Origin: Ceratopteris richardii
Taxonomy: Eukaryota; Streptophyta; Polypodiopsida; Polypodiales; Pteridaceae
DNA length: 64,000 nt
Assembly: GCA_020310875.1 (NCBI GenBank)
Contig: CM035408.1
Location: 144,550,907 to 144,614,906, forward strand
Reading direction: 5' to 3'
Both the position numbers and the translations under genes were made by a program. Positions 48,370 to 59,642 of this stretch are shown in pieces (within the stretch, counting starts at the first letter, position 1; every line of letters begins with the position of its first letter). The notes below the pieces were generated by a model. That model was not told the origin of the DNA, searched no databases, and worked only from the letters and a program-made list of their open reading frames with translations.

Positions 48370-48640
48370 TGCTTTTCCCACTGCATACAGAATCCTGAAG
48401 CTTCTCGAGCTCCCCTTCTTTTTCTTTGAGTTGTTCTTTGAGTTCTACCACATCCATCTCTGTGACACCAGCATCAGAGTCATCCTTAGCAAGTCTCAAG
48501 CTTTCTTGCAATGCCTTGATTTCTTCCTTCAAAGCATTCCTCCTGTCTTCAACTTGGTATTCTCTTTTTGCATCCATCTCCCTCCAATTCAATCCCTTCT
48601 CTTCCAAAACAACCTCTCTAGGCTTTGCCTGACCAAATGG
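48370..48640 (-). pseudogene. Fragment of plant eIF4B (C-terminal region)
   Basis: The minus-strand frame reads NPFGQAKPREVVLEEKGLNW, then REMDAK, an Arg-rich turn, ALKEEIKALQESLRLAK and a coiled-coil end KEQLKEKEGELEKLQDS. The block NPFG.A.PREVVLEE.G..W is the hallmark of plant translation initiation factor 4B as I remember it. Both ends fade into unrelated sequence, and there is no start or intron structure. The fragment starts about 30 bp from the next C-rich tract and may have been captured together with the cold-shock fragment. Identification is from memory of the family. Confidence 0.6.
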
Positions 48641-48708
48641 ATTGGGCTTCTATGTTTTAGGAGCTTATTCATTTGAAGCCTATAATGAAGGTGGCTGATT
48701 TTTTGGAT

Positions 48709-48792
48709 CCCCCCTCCCCTGCCTCCCCCCCTCCCCACCCCCCTTTTCTTCCCTCCCCCCCTCCCCCCCCTCCCCCCCTCCCCCCCTCCCCA
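48709..48792 (+). repeat. C-rich tract 1
   Basis: Runs of CCCCCCT on the plus strand (G-runs on the minus strand) directly joined to the 3' side of the cold-shock gene fragment. Confidence 0.85.
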
Positions 48793-49263
48793 CAGTTGTA
48801 GCAGCCATGACCACCACCACGCCTAATGTTTCCATCAAGACAATCACGTGCAAGGTGGCCTTGCTTGCCACAGTTGTAGCAAGATCCATTGTGTCCACCA
48901 TAGCCACCTCCACCGTAGCTACCTCCCCCATGATCGTTACCTTTGCCACCTCCTCCGCCCCTCCCTTGACCAGTTCCTCCCGAGCCCCGTCCTCCACCAA
49001 ATCCATAGTTGTCTCCTCCACGTCTGCTCGATCCTTGCACACAGCTTCCATTAGGTCCTGTCACATTCACAACCTTCGTACGACCATTGTTAGCACGTTC
49101 CACAATAAATTCCACATCTTCACCATCTTGCAAAGAACGGAAAATCTCTGACCGGATCAAAGTATGTTGAACGAAAAGATCCTCGTTGTCCTCATTAGGC
49201 GTGATGAAGCCGAAGCCCTTCATGATGTTGAACCATTTCACCGTTCTTGTATGCTTCGCCTTG
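48793..49263 (-). pseudogene. Glycine-rich cold-shock-domain / CCHC protein fragment (GRP2-like)
   Basis: The minus-strand frame has a complete cold-shock domain: TVKWFNIMKGFGFITP with RNP1 (KGFGFI), DLFVQH at RNP2 (usually FVHQ), RSEIFRSLQDGEDVEF and GRTKVVNVTGPNG. A Gly-rich linker (YGFGGGRGSGG...) and one knuckle, CYNCGKQGHLARDC, follow. A second knuckle begins (CYNCGEGG) and is swallowed by the C-rich tract. In plants these proteins bind RNA as chaperones. No introns are visible. Both ends run into CCCCCCT tracts, so natural start and end are missing. Either a retrocopy or a captured fragment. Confidence 0.85.
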
Positions 49264-49384
49264 GCCCCCCCTCCCTCTACTCTCTCCCCAGCCCCTCCCC
49301 CCCCTCCCCCTTCCCCCCTCCCCCCCCCCCCCCCCCTCCCGCCTCCCCCACCCCTTCCCCACCCCCCCTCCCCCACTCCCCCCA
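49264..49384 (+). repeat. C-rich tract 2
   Basis: CCCCTCCCCC runs flanking the 5' side of the cold-shock fragment; the minus strand has many G3+ runs. Confidence 0.85.
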
Positions 49385-49386
49385 TG

Positions 49387-49690
49387 AGTGAAGCAGAAAC
49401 ATTACCTTGTACAGAGGTAGCTATGGGTTAGAAAAAACATGCAGACTTATCAGTTGGAGCTATAAAATGCAAGGAAGAAGCGGTAACGAAGGTCCACGAG
49501 CAGAAGCACATCAAATTTGAGAAACTAGCACTTGTTTATTTCTGAGGCTTTGGTGTAAAGTGGGTGGGATCTCAAAGAAGTGTTCAAAGAAGCCTTTAGT
49601 AAAAGATGAGCTTCATAGAGAATGCATGTCAGGTAGTGCTCGATCGGTTCACATTTACATTGCCTGGTGAATACAGTCCATCTATTAATA
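49387..49690. other. Unassigned 300-bp island between C-rich tracts
   Basis: Normal-complexity sequence. The minus strand is open for about 60 codons (RWTVFTRQCKCEPIEHYLTC), but I recognise no family. It may be another gene fragment. Confidence 0.25.
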
Positions 49691-49718
49691 GCAAATGAAG
49701 TCACACACCACTTTCCCT

Positions 49719-50131
49719 CTCCCCCTTTCCTGTGCCCCTTTCCGGCCCCTTTCTTGCCCCTCTTTCCTGCCCCCCTTTCCCCCCTTCCCCCCCTTCCCCC
49801 CCTCTTCCCCCCTTCCCCCCCCCCTTCCCCCCCCTTCCCCCCTCCCCCCACGTCCCGCACTGCCCCCCGCCCCGCCCCCCACAACACACCTCGCCCCAAC
49901 CCCTGTAGCACTCCCCCCCCCCCCCCCCCCCAACCACCCCCCTCCACCCCCCATTTCCTATATAAAGCATTTTGTTAAGTTCTACCCCCAACCCATTAGC
50001 GTGGATTTTTTTTTGGTAAGTCTCCTACCCAACCCCCCCCCCCCCCCCCCCCCCCGTTTTCTGCCCCCTTCACCCCCTCCCCCCCTCCCCCCTCTCTCCC
50101 CCCCCCTCTCTCTCTCTCTCCCCCCCCCCCC
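49719..50131 (+). repeat. C-rich tract 3 (CCCCTT / CCCCCT / CTCTCT)
   Basis: About 400 bp dominated by C-runs (up to about 17 C at 50034-50055), broken by 80 bp of ordinary sequence around 49950-50030. A homopurine/homopyrimidine tract with G-quadruplex potential on the minus strand. Open frames here are composition artefacts. Confidence 0.85.
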
Positions 50132-50765
50132 ATTTTTGTTTTCTTAGTTTTCTCATTTCTCTTCCGATTTGGGTACTTATGGAGTCTTTTTAAGGTTTTT
50201 AGACATGAGGATTCAGACTTTGGGGTTATTTTGCCTAATTTTTACATCTTTGGATTGTTTATAGCATACCTAGGATGCTTTGGTCTTTAGGTTACATACT
50301 TCTTATGCACTTTGTTTAGATATCGTTTTCATTCAACACTTCCCTCCCTTGCATTTCTCCTTCCCTCTTTTACCTCTCCCTCATATTGATGAAGGCTTGT
50401 CTCCATGCTTTCAACATTCGATCCTGTAGTCGTTCACCTATGTATAGCAGCATGGCTTCTTCTGCACCCCAGCAGGCTTCCTCGAGGGCTACAGAGGAGT
50501 ATTCAAATCTCCCTCCCTCCACCCTAGGTCTCGCTCGGCGAGAGTCCCAAGTATTTCCCGACCATCCACACCCTGCGTAGGTGACTAGACCACATGCACG
50601 TTTTCCAGCACCGGCTCACCTAGTATACTCTACCATCCCATCGCTCCCACCTTTTTTGGGCCATCATTATCCGACTCCTCCATCTATAGTCCTTCATGTC
50701 CTCCACCTATTCTCACCTTCCCAACACCTCCCACGGGTCGCCCTGCACTTCCGCCTTCCCTTACT
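50132..50765. other. Leader-like stretch before the third accessory ORF
   Basis: AT-rich to 50340, then pyrimidine-rich with two short plus-strand frames (50386-50580, Ser/Pro-rich; 50581-50778). They may be decayed N-terminal parts of the following ORF. No conserved domain seen. Confidence 0.3.
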
Positions 50766-52188
50766 ATGCCTGCCATGAGTGAGTCAGGCTCTGCCTCTTC
50801 ACATCACGTATCAGTATTGACTCTAGATTTCCTAGTTTCCTCTACCTCCCTTTACCTATACCTTCACCTTGCTCTCCCAGAGTCATCCCTCTTTGACCTC
50901 TTCAATGAGGATTACCTGCTGCAGGAAGGTTTTCATTGCTTGGCTTCGCTCATGTGGTCGGAGCTAGAGGGTCATGATGTTCATTCGGCCCTCACATCAT
51001 TCCCCACTTTCCCATCAGGAACACTATCCACCCAGACCATTACAACCCATATTGGTTCTTCAGTGATCACATATAGGCCACCTCCATTCCTTTATTTAGG
51101 CATCTCTAAAGATGAGACTATAGCATTTTGTACTCGCATGTTTAGCATACCCACAACATCCCCTAGGTTGGTACAATTGCTGAGAGCTTTCACATTCCAT
51201 TTCCTTTTCCACAACCCTTCTTCAGACCAGCCTCTTAGTGACATTCGTATAGCCGATCCATTGTACTACTTTGTACATGGGAGACCTTACCCATATGCAT
51301 CCCTCATGTATGGTTCATTCCAGCTTCGCTATCGACGCTTCCACGAAGCACTGCATCGGGGTTCCAAATCCTTTTTCATATATTCCGCCCCAATCCTTGC
51401 TTGGCTCTACCACTTGCCCGGTCAACTCACACCAGCCCCCTCTGCTCCCCCCATGCCTTCCCCACTCCCTCTGAGCATGTGCACGACATCGCATCCCCCA
51501 TGCCGATTTGCCTTCCCACTCCTACTTCATCCACTCCGTCCACTCGCCATGTTCACCCTAGGATTGGAGCCTACTCCCCAGACATAGCACTCGCTAGTCC
51601 TCCTATGGAACAGCTAGCACCCCCATCCACTCAGCCCACACCTTTGCCGCTATCCCTCCTCTTTCGATCAACTCCACTTCCACTTCGCACACCCATTCCC
51701 CACCTCATCAGTCTTCGCCTTAACACTCCTTACCTGTCTCCTCACATCCCTCACCATCGATACCTCCACATGGTGATGTGGCACCACACTCAGTGGATCC
51801 ACCCTTCCTCGAGTTACTCAGGGATGCGAGCACCGTAGCATTGGATGGAGCAGATGCATCATGCATCTCGCTAGATTTGGTTACCAGGATGGCTGCACTC
51901 CATCGCCAGTATGCCTCTCTGATCGAGTGCATACATGCTTCGGCAGCTGCCCAGTGGGAGTCCTCTCAAAAAACATTGAGGACCCTTGAGTAGGAGAGGG
52001 ACATGTCCAAGGATGACGCCAATTCTGCGAATCGGGTTCTTTTGGAGATACGACAACGCGCATCTTTGGGCATCTATGATAGTCTTGCTTGTAGGCTGGT
52101 ACGACAAGAGCGCGACCATCTTCATTGTTATAGGAGTATGGTTGCTGCTCGTTGTATCTCTTGGTTCTTTGTGGCATATCTTGTCTAG
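50766..52188 (+). pseudogene. Third accessory-like ORF (hydrophobic N-domain, Pro-rich linker, helical tail)
   Basis: A 273-aa frame (50766-51587) with SSLFDLFNEDYLLQEGFHCL, YRPPPFLYLGISKDETIAFC, LVQLLRAFTFHFLFHNP and PYPYASLMYGSFQLRYRRF. A Pro/Ser/Thr-rich region follows in another frame (51401-51838). A third frame (51778-52188) then has a helical tail: LVTRMAALHRQYASLIECIH, then LLEIRQRASLGIYDSLACRL after a TAG at about 51994. The three frames follow one another without a gap, so this was probably one protein with two frameshifts. The layout resembles the accessory ORFs of gypsy-B and gypsy-C. I do not recognise the sequence. Confidence 0.5.
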
Positions 52189-53660
52189 TTGTTTGTCGAG
52201 TGTTTATGTTTCATTGGCATGTATTGGATTTATTCATGTATAGTATAATGTTTTTCTTTTCCCCCAACCCCATACCCTTTTGAAATTTAATACACCTTCA
52301 CTACATTCTTACCTTTACCCCTACCCTTGTACCCAACCCTTTCACTCCACACTCACCTTCTTCACTTCCTTCCCCATTTCACTATCCCAAGTACTTACAC
52401 TAAAACTCCCCCATTGAGTTTCCCCTCTCCTACCTTCCACAATCAAATCACACCCCTGATCTGTACATTCCCCCATCTTGCTCTTCACCGCTCAATGTCC
52501 AATCACAGTGCAAATCAATCCGCTTGCCTATATCTTTTAATGGGCTATCTTTTGGAAAGGTACTTGTTGTCGCCATGTACTCAAATCTGCTGTTTCATGT
52601 ATACTCCTTTTGGAATTTCATGGATTGTCTCTCCGAGACGGAGAGCCCATTAGGTGGTGGGCAATTATTGAGCCCATGAAAGTCACATTGTTCAAAGCCA
52701 ACCACACTCAAAGTCAAAGGGTCAAAGTCAAAGCATTCAAAGTCAACATGTTCAAGGTCAAGGTCAACATGGGCAAGTTCAAAGTGTTCGGGTGTCAAGG
52801 TGCATAGGTAGTGCACAATTAACTCTTCACAAAGGTTATATTTTGCAGAAAGTTGGTTGCAGGTTGTGGAGTGTCTTTCTGTAATTTCTCTAAGGTTCAA
52901 AGTGTTTTTAAAGTGTTTGGAAGGTTCATGTGAACCCTCTCTTAGGTGCACATTTGAAGAATTAAAAGGCAAAATGTGAAGGTATGTGAAGCAGCAGTGT
53001 ACGCAAAAGTGAAAGTATGGCCCTTAATTAAAAATTTTGTTTTAGACTAAAGTCATTACAGAACAAAACAAGGATTTGTTGGCTGCCCACTTTTAAGACA
53101 ATCTTGGGACATCAAAGGGAGCACCAAGATGCTATGGAATTTAGGAGCGTATATGAACCGACACCCAAGGGAAGGAGTATTCTTGGTTGGACCATGCTAT
53201 TATGAGATATTCTAGAGCAAGAGAGAGGACAAACATATTCAGAGAGAGTGCACACGACACAGAGAGCCATTGCAAGGTGCAAGAAGAGTGACTTAGATTG
53301 CATGCAGAGAAAGTGAAGCAAGGAACATCAAGGGTTCCAAAGTCCCATTGAAGGTGCATGTCGATGGAAGGTGTCCATCCCTCCCCTTATTGGAAGCTTG
53401 GTACAAGGTGTGCACAAGAGCAAGCTTGGAGAAGGTGGAGGTCTAGTGCAGAGATCGACTACAGATTCTAAGTACTTTGTAATCTTGTTTCATGAGCATT
53501 ATTTAGTCTTTGGCATATTGCACATAGCATTTGGCTTATGAATAAGCTTGTATTCTTCTCTTCCTAGTTGATCAAAAGCTTTCGGTGTCATTAATTCTCT
53601 TGTTCTCGCTCTCCATTCTCCTACAAACACTCAAGTTTCTTTCTACACAAGAATCCCCCA
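52189..53660 (+). other. Noncoding region, possible LTR of the third-ORF element
   Basis: No coding sequence. A candidate LTR would start TGTTGTCGCC near 52566 and end CCCCCAACA at 53661. The T-rich end TTGTTCTCGCTCTCC..CAAACACTC recalls a U5. No partner LTR, purine tract or primer site confirms it. A W-box cluster lies inside (next entry). Confidence 0.3.
52712..52767 (-). promoter_or_regulatory. Cluster of six W-box-like motifs
   Basis: Six copies of TTGAC[CT] on the minus strand (GGTCAA or AGTCAA on plus at 52712, 52720, 52726, 52741, 52756, 52762) within 56 bp. TTGACY is the binding core of plant WRKY factors. Function is inferred only from the motif. Confidence 0.45.
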
Positions 53661-53661
53661 A

Positions 53662-54614
<953 letters not shown>

Positions 54615-54913
54615 ATACATGAAGTATTTTGATGGAGATGCACCATGATGGACTGTCCTTATCAAGAGCACCACGATGATACCCTCGAAGTAGAAAACCA
54701 AAGCTCGAGATGCCACACACAATAATCGACACTACTTGGAGAATACATAGAAGTTCACAATAGATAGAGAGCACAAACACAATTTTTTGGGTGTTACAAA
54801 TGTGGTTGAACTTACAGTCTATGGCTAGCCGAGCCACTATACGTTTCATTAAAGAACATATAAAAAAGTGCCCGATAGTCATTTGGCCTTTCACATGGAA
54901 ACTAATGGTAACA
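54615..54913 (-). repeat. Probable copia-3 3' LTR fragment
   Basis: On the minus strand a purine tract GTGGGAGATT (about 54912-54921) is followed by TGTTACCATTAG, the usual purine-tract/LTR join of Tnt1-like copia elements. The far LTR end cannot be placed; it may run into the microsatellite. Confidence 0.45.
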
Positions 54914-55082
54914 ATCTCCCACAAGAGGTTAATATGTCCAAAGTGTCTATTGGAGGAAAATAAAGAATGATAAAGAATACCTGAGTGTAAGTATACAAAC
55001 TATACCTCCCACTTGATGGGCATGTTACCCAATATAGAAGTAACTATGTAAGATAAGGAATCAAGTAACTCTCATCAAGTGA

Positions 55083-56310
55083 CAATAGTGTCGAAAGCTA
55101 TCCTATGGTAGAGCTTTAGTCAAAGCATCTTTAGAACTCTCTTGAGTATGAACCTTCTCAAGAATAATGCACTCGGTGGCTAAGCACTCTCTAATGAAGT
55201 GATCCCTCATCTCAATGTGCCTGGTCTTTTCATAATAGACCAGATTCTTATACAATGCAATGGCACTCTGACTTTCAGTTAGCAAACGAGGTACATGTTG
55301 AGGTAGACCCATATCACAAGCAAGACAAGAAAGTCGCAATACTTTCTTGCATGCCTCACTTGTTGCAACATACACTACTTCTATAGTGGAAACAACTATA
55401 CATTCTTGAAGATGAGATCTCTTGGAGATAGCACCTCCAACGAAAATGAAAAATTTACCTTGATGTAGACTTACAATTGTATACACAAGAAACATAATTA
55501 GAATTTATGTAACCAATAACAGATGCTTTCCGTCTACCCAAGCATAGACACTTGTTCATAGTGCCACTCAGATATTTCAAAATCATCTTGCCCCTTCCCA
55601 ATGCTTCTCACTAAGATTAGAAATATATCTGTTCACAACTTCCACTATAAATGCAATGTCTAGTCTCATAGATACCATAGCATACATGAGATTACCAACA
55701 AAATACTGATAAGGAATTTTGGTTATGAATTCCTTTTTCTCATCTAATTTGGTGCAATCATCCTTGCTCAATTTCACATATGTGAGTAAAGGTGTACTCA
55801 ATGCCTTTCCACCCTACATATTGAACTTGTGAAGTACTTTTACGTATATGCATCTTTTACTCGTATAATGAGTAATGTGCATTCCAAGAATATGTTTGGC
55901 ATGACCCAAATCCTTCATATCAAATGTCTAACGTAACTTCTTTTTGAGAATTGGCAAGTCATAAGAGGACTTCCCAGCAATCAACATATCATCGACATAA
56001 AGTATCAACCATGTCAAGCTGTCATCTAAGCATCTCTTTGTGTAGAGATGATGATCCTCATTGCTTCAAGAATAGCCTTGAGACTTCATAAAAGCATCAA
56101 ACTTTTGGTACCATCATGTAGGGGATTGTTTAAGCCCATATATGCTCTTCTTCAGCTTACAAACTAGTATTTCTTTGCCAAGAACTCCATAACCCTCTAA
56201 TTGTTCCATATAGATCTCATCTATAAGATCTCCATGCAAGAAAGAAATTTTAACATCCATTTGGACTAGCTCTAAGTCCTCCATTCCAATGAATCCAAGC
56301 AACATTCACG
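55083..56310 (-). pseudogene. Copia-3 reverse transcriptase and RNase H (Tnt1-like), decayed
   Basis: Minus-strand pieces in several frames: LELVQMDVKISFLHGDLIDE, EIYMEQLEGYG and KLKKSIYGLKQSP at 56114-56305, then ILYVDDMLIAGKSSYDLP near 56000, and IPYQYFVGNLMYAMVSMRLD at 55583-55801. RNase H at 55103-55495 has EVVYVATSEACKK, TESQSAIALYKNLVYYEKTR and HIEMRDHFIREC. The style (LYVDD, NSVYHARTKHID-like) differs from copia-2, so this part comes from another copia lineage. Stops and frameshifts are throughout. Confidence 0.75.
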
Positions 56311-57406
56311 GGGTAGTTATCTTGACCATTGGAGAGAAGATCAAAAGAGTGGATCTTGGCTAATGCTGAAACTGATAACAAATTTTTCTTGATCCCTGGC
56401 ATAAAAAAGGTATCTGAGAATGTGAAAGAACTACCATCAGTAGTAGTGAGAATGATCTTACCAACTCCCATGATAGGGTAAGAAGAGTTGTAACCACATG
56501 TGATAGTATTCCCTATACGGGCGAGCTCAAGTGTACTGAAGAAACTATGATGTGAGGTATTTTGTTTGGTTGCTCCACTACCAAAGTACCAAACATCTGA
56601 TTCTACTATAGATGTACATTGTTCATGAGAAGATGGGTCATAACTACAAATAGTAGTAAATGCCCATTCTTCATTTTGCATAAGATTAGCAGAGTATGTT
56701 TTAGGTGGGTCTCTCAACAACCATTCCAGTCTCTTTTTTCTTTGCCTCTTTTGTAGCTAGTTTTGGACCAATCTTTATGACATGATCATTTCCTTTACAT
56801 TATTTGCAAAAAAAATCAGCTTTTTTGTTTTCTTCTCGTCGTTGTCTTCCTTTCCTAGTTGTGTAGAATTAGCAAATTTCTACATACTAGTAGATGAGCT
56901 GCATTTACCTTTGCCCTTTTGATTAGATAAGAAATCTTTATCTGCTACATGCATAATGGACCTATTCTTCCTAAAATAACCTTCCTATAACAAAAATGAG
57001 ATAAGTCCTCAAATGTCTAGGCATTTGGATCGCCTTTCATCATTGACTAAAGAGTACAAGAAAAACATATGATATGAATTTGGAAAACTATTCAGAACAG
57101 TCTCACAAGACTTCATCAGTGGAAATCAATTGTTCCTTCAAATATTTAATCTTTGTCAAAAAATTGTCCATAGATGCACAAATGAATTGTCTGGCCAGAT
57201 TTCAGTAGATAAAAACAATTGTTTCTTCAAATCTTTGATCTCCAACTATTTGTGGAGGTACGCAACACGAGCCTTATTTCTTGCCTAAGACAAAGTGGTA
57301 AGTGTATCCCATTCATCCTTTGTTGTTTTGCAAGAGTGAATATGAGGGATAATGGCACGTTTGAGAGGCAATGCTACCAATGCATTTGCCTGAGCATCTT
57401 TGCCAT
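56311..57406 (-). pseudogene. Copia-3 gag and protease (copia-2-like), decayed
   Basis: The minus strand reads gag end RAIIPHIHSCKTTKDEWDTL at 57285-57406, decayed middle with a partly duplicated stretch at about 57120-57240, then protease at 56340-56720: EEWAFTTICSYDPSSHEQC, WYFGSGATKQNTS (usual DSG reads GSG, so inactive) and GIKKNLLSVSALAKI. It is close to copia-2. It joins the Tnt1-like RT at about 56310-56340 without integrase, which suggests a large deletion or a chimera. The gag N-terminus is at 63591-63865, beyond gypsy-C copy 2. Confidence 0.75.
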
Positions 57407-57412
57407 TTGTAA

Positions 57413-57937
57413 CACCCAAATACTTCTTACCAAAGTTATAAAACCTATAGGGGACCGCGAGCAAACAACATCGGCCAGACCCAATGGAACTTTGATCAAT
57501 CGGGTGAAGCCATATCTCTTCCACCACCAAGATGCCATTTCTGTGGCAAGATTGGACATATCCACAGATATTGCAAAGAGGCATCCGAGTATGATAAATG
57601 AAGAAAAGAACAACAACATCCAATGGCAAACATGGTATACAATTCAGCAGTAGATACTCAAGCAATAGCAATTCAAACACGGTCTGGCAAGAAATTACAA
57701 CCGGCTACTGAGATTTTTGAGCCTGGCATTCAAGAGCAACATAGAGTTTTTACCAAAGCTAGTACATGGGCCATTCAAGAACCAACTGTTTTCCTCGATC
57801 CAGTACCTGTGGTTCAACAGACAATACGAAATCTACCACCAGAAGAACCGAGTTCGGTGAAAGTATCATCAAAGAGTCCACCGAATTCGGTATCGAGTAT
57901 GTCGAATTTTGACCCTGTGTGGAATATTCTATCGTAG
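57413..57937 (+). pseudogene. Gypsy-C copy 2 gag end
   Basis: Open from 57413: TSYQSYKTYRGPRANN, then the knuckle CHFCGKIGHIHRYC (CX2CX4HX4C). After a TGA at 57599-57601 comes a linker with MANMVYNSAVDTQAIAIQTR, SGKKLQPATEIFEPG and a Pro/Ser stretch, ending at TAG 57935-57937. Gag upstream of the knuckle is lost. Confidence 0.8.
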
Positions 57938-58325
57938 GCATCTATTACAATATTGTTGGGGCAACTGTTAGGCTTGGTTTTGAGTGTACGACAACAATTC
58001 CAACAACAAATTAGTCCAGAATCTTCGTGTACACGTGCTATGGCAACTATCAATCCAAAAATTGATTCTACGGTGGACCATGTTGTTCTTTGTAAGCGGT
58101 TAGGATGGACTTAGATTGAACCTGTTCAGTTTTTTGTGAGAGTGGCAGATCAATCTAGGGTCCATCTAGTGGGTTTGGTACGTGATAAACCCAATACTCT
58201 TCAGAGAGTGGTGTTCAAAATGACTTTTGTTGTCCTAGAATTACCTCACTCAAGTCTTGATTACAACTTACTGTTTGGGAGGCCCTGGCTGAAACAACCC
58301 AAAGTGTTGCAGGATTGGATCGTTT
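57938..58325 (+). pseudogene. Gypsy-C copy 2 protease
   Basis: The second half of a retropepsin is clear: FVRVADQSRVHLVGLV, FKMTFVVLELPHSSLDYNLL and FGRPWLKQPKVLQDW (LLGRPWL motif, open 58136-58330). The active-site half is not recognisable, with a TAG at about 58111. It is followed at once by RT in an overlapping frame. Confidence 0.7.
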
Positions 58326-59000
58326 GCTGAAAGTAGGTTTCATCATCCCCATTGAGCATGCAGAATGGATTTTGCCTAATGTCATTGTCCCAAAGAAAAA
58401 CAAGCAGTTGTGTATCGGTGTTGATTACCAAAAATTAAATGCGACCGTGCTTGATCCTTTCCCACTTCCCTTTTTGGATACAATGCTCGATGATGTTGGC
58501 GGACAAGAAATGTGTTCTTTTTGGATGGTTATAGTGGCTATAATGAGGTGTGCATGGCTGAAATGGACATACCAAAAACTGCATTTATAACAAATTGGGG
58601 TGTATATGCGTGTACGATGATGTGGTTCGGTCTCCGCAATGCTCCTAGTACCTTCCAACACTACATGTAGAAAATTTTTCCCCCTACCTAACCACCTTTA
58701 TGCGGGTGTATCTAGATGATTTTTTGTTATCTGGTGACACATCGACACACCTCTATCACTTACGGTGCTGCTTCTGTAAGTGTAGTTTCATTTGGGCCTA
58801 AATCCCAACAAGTCAGTCTTTTTGGTTTCCTGTGGCAAGTTGCTTGGTCATATTATTTCATAACAAGGCATTCAAGTGGACCCAGATAAAGTGCAAGCCG
58901 TGTTGAAGGCTCTTGCCCCTACAACACCAAAAGAAGTTATGTGATTCCTTGGACAAATATGCTAGCATGGATAGCATCTTTAGTGGCTCGCACATTTAGC
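58315..59000 (+). pseudogene. Gypsy-C copy 2 reverse transcriptase
   Basis: LLKVGFIIPIEHAEWILPNV, VDYQKLNATVLDPFPLP and FLDTMLDDVGGQEMCSF in one frame, then frame changes: GYNEVCMAEMDIPKTAF, WFGLRNAPSTFQHYM, and RVYLDDFLLSGDTSTHL (catalytic YLDD, near 58706). The rest is decayed. Many stops. Confidence 0.8.
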
Positions 59001-59642
59001 TATACCCCTGAATCGATTGATTATTAGCAATCCCCGATAGTTCGTGTGGACGGAGGAGTGGCAAATTGCCTTTGATTGACTGAAAATACTTTTAACACAG
59101 GCTCCTATACTGCAAGCACCAAACTCACAGCTTTCGTTCCATGTTTTTGTGGATGCATCGGACAGTGCAACCGATATGTGCTCATGCAACAACATGATAA
59201 GTGGTTCTGCCCTATTTATTATGGTAGTTGATGATTAGCTACTGTTGAACGGAATTATTCGGTCACTGAGCGTGAATGCCTGGGTTTGGTTTATTCGATG
59301 AAGAAATTGCGGCATTATTTACTGGGATGACCATTTACCTTTCATGTGGACCATGCAGCTTTGGTTTATCTTGTCCGCCAGCAACATTTAGGGGGCAAAT
59401 TATCCAGATGGGTGCTATTGCTACAAGAATTTGATTATGAGGTTGTACATCATCCGAGGTCAACACATGCACTGGGTGATTTCTTATCTCGGCTTGATTC
59501 TGGTGAACTTCCCGGTGGAATTGATGATACTACCCCTGTTATCTACACGACTGGTTTGGTCCAGGATGATTGTCAAGAGCTCCTAGTGGCACCTTCATAT
59601 TATGATACTCTTATTATCTTTCTCACGAGTGGAGCTCCCTGA
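59001..59642 (+). pseudogene. Gypsy-C copy 2 RNase H
   Basis: APNSQLSFHVFVDASDSATD near 59130, then a decayed YSVTERECLGLVYSMKKLRH segment, and the open frame 59346-59642: DHAALVYLVRQQHLGGKLSR, WVLLLQEFDYEVVHHPRSTH, ALGDFLSRLDSGELPGG. The remaining linker toward integrase ends in a stop at 59640. Confidence 0.75.

Noticed and set aside
49525..50147. Overlapping Gly-rich and Pro-rich frames
   Set aside because: Composition artefacts of the C-rich tracts; no domain and no conserved start.
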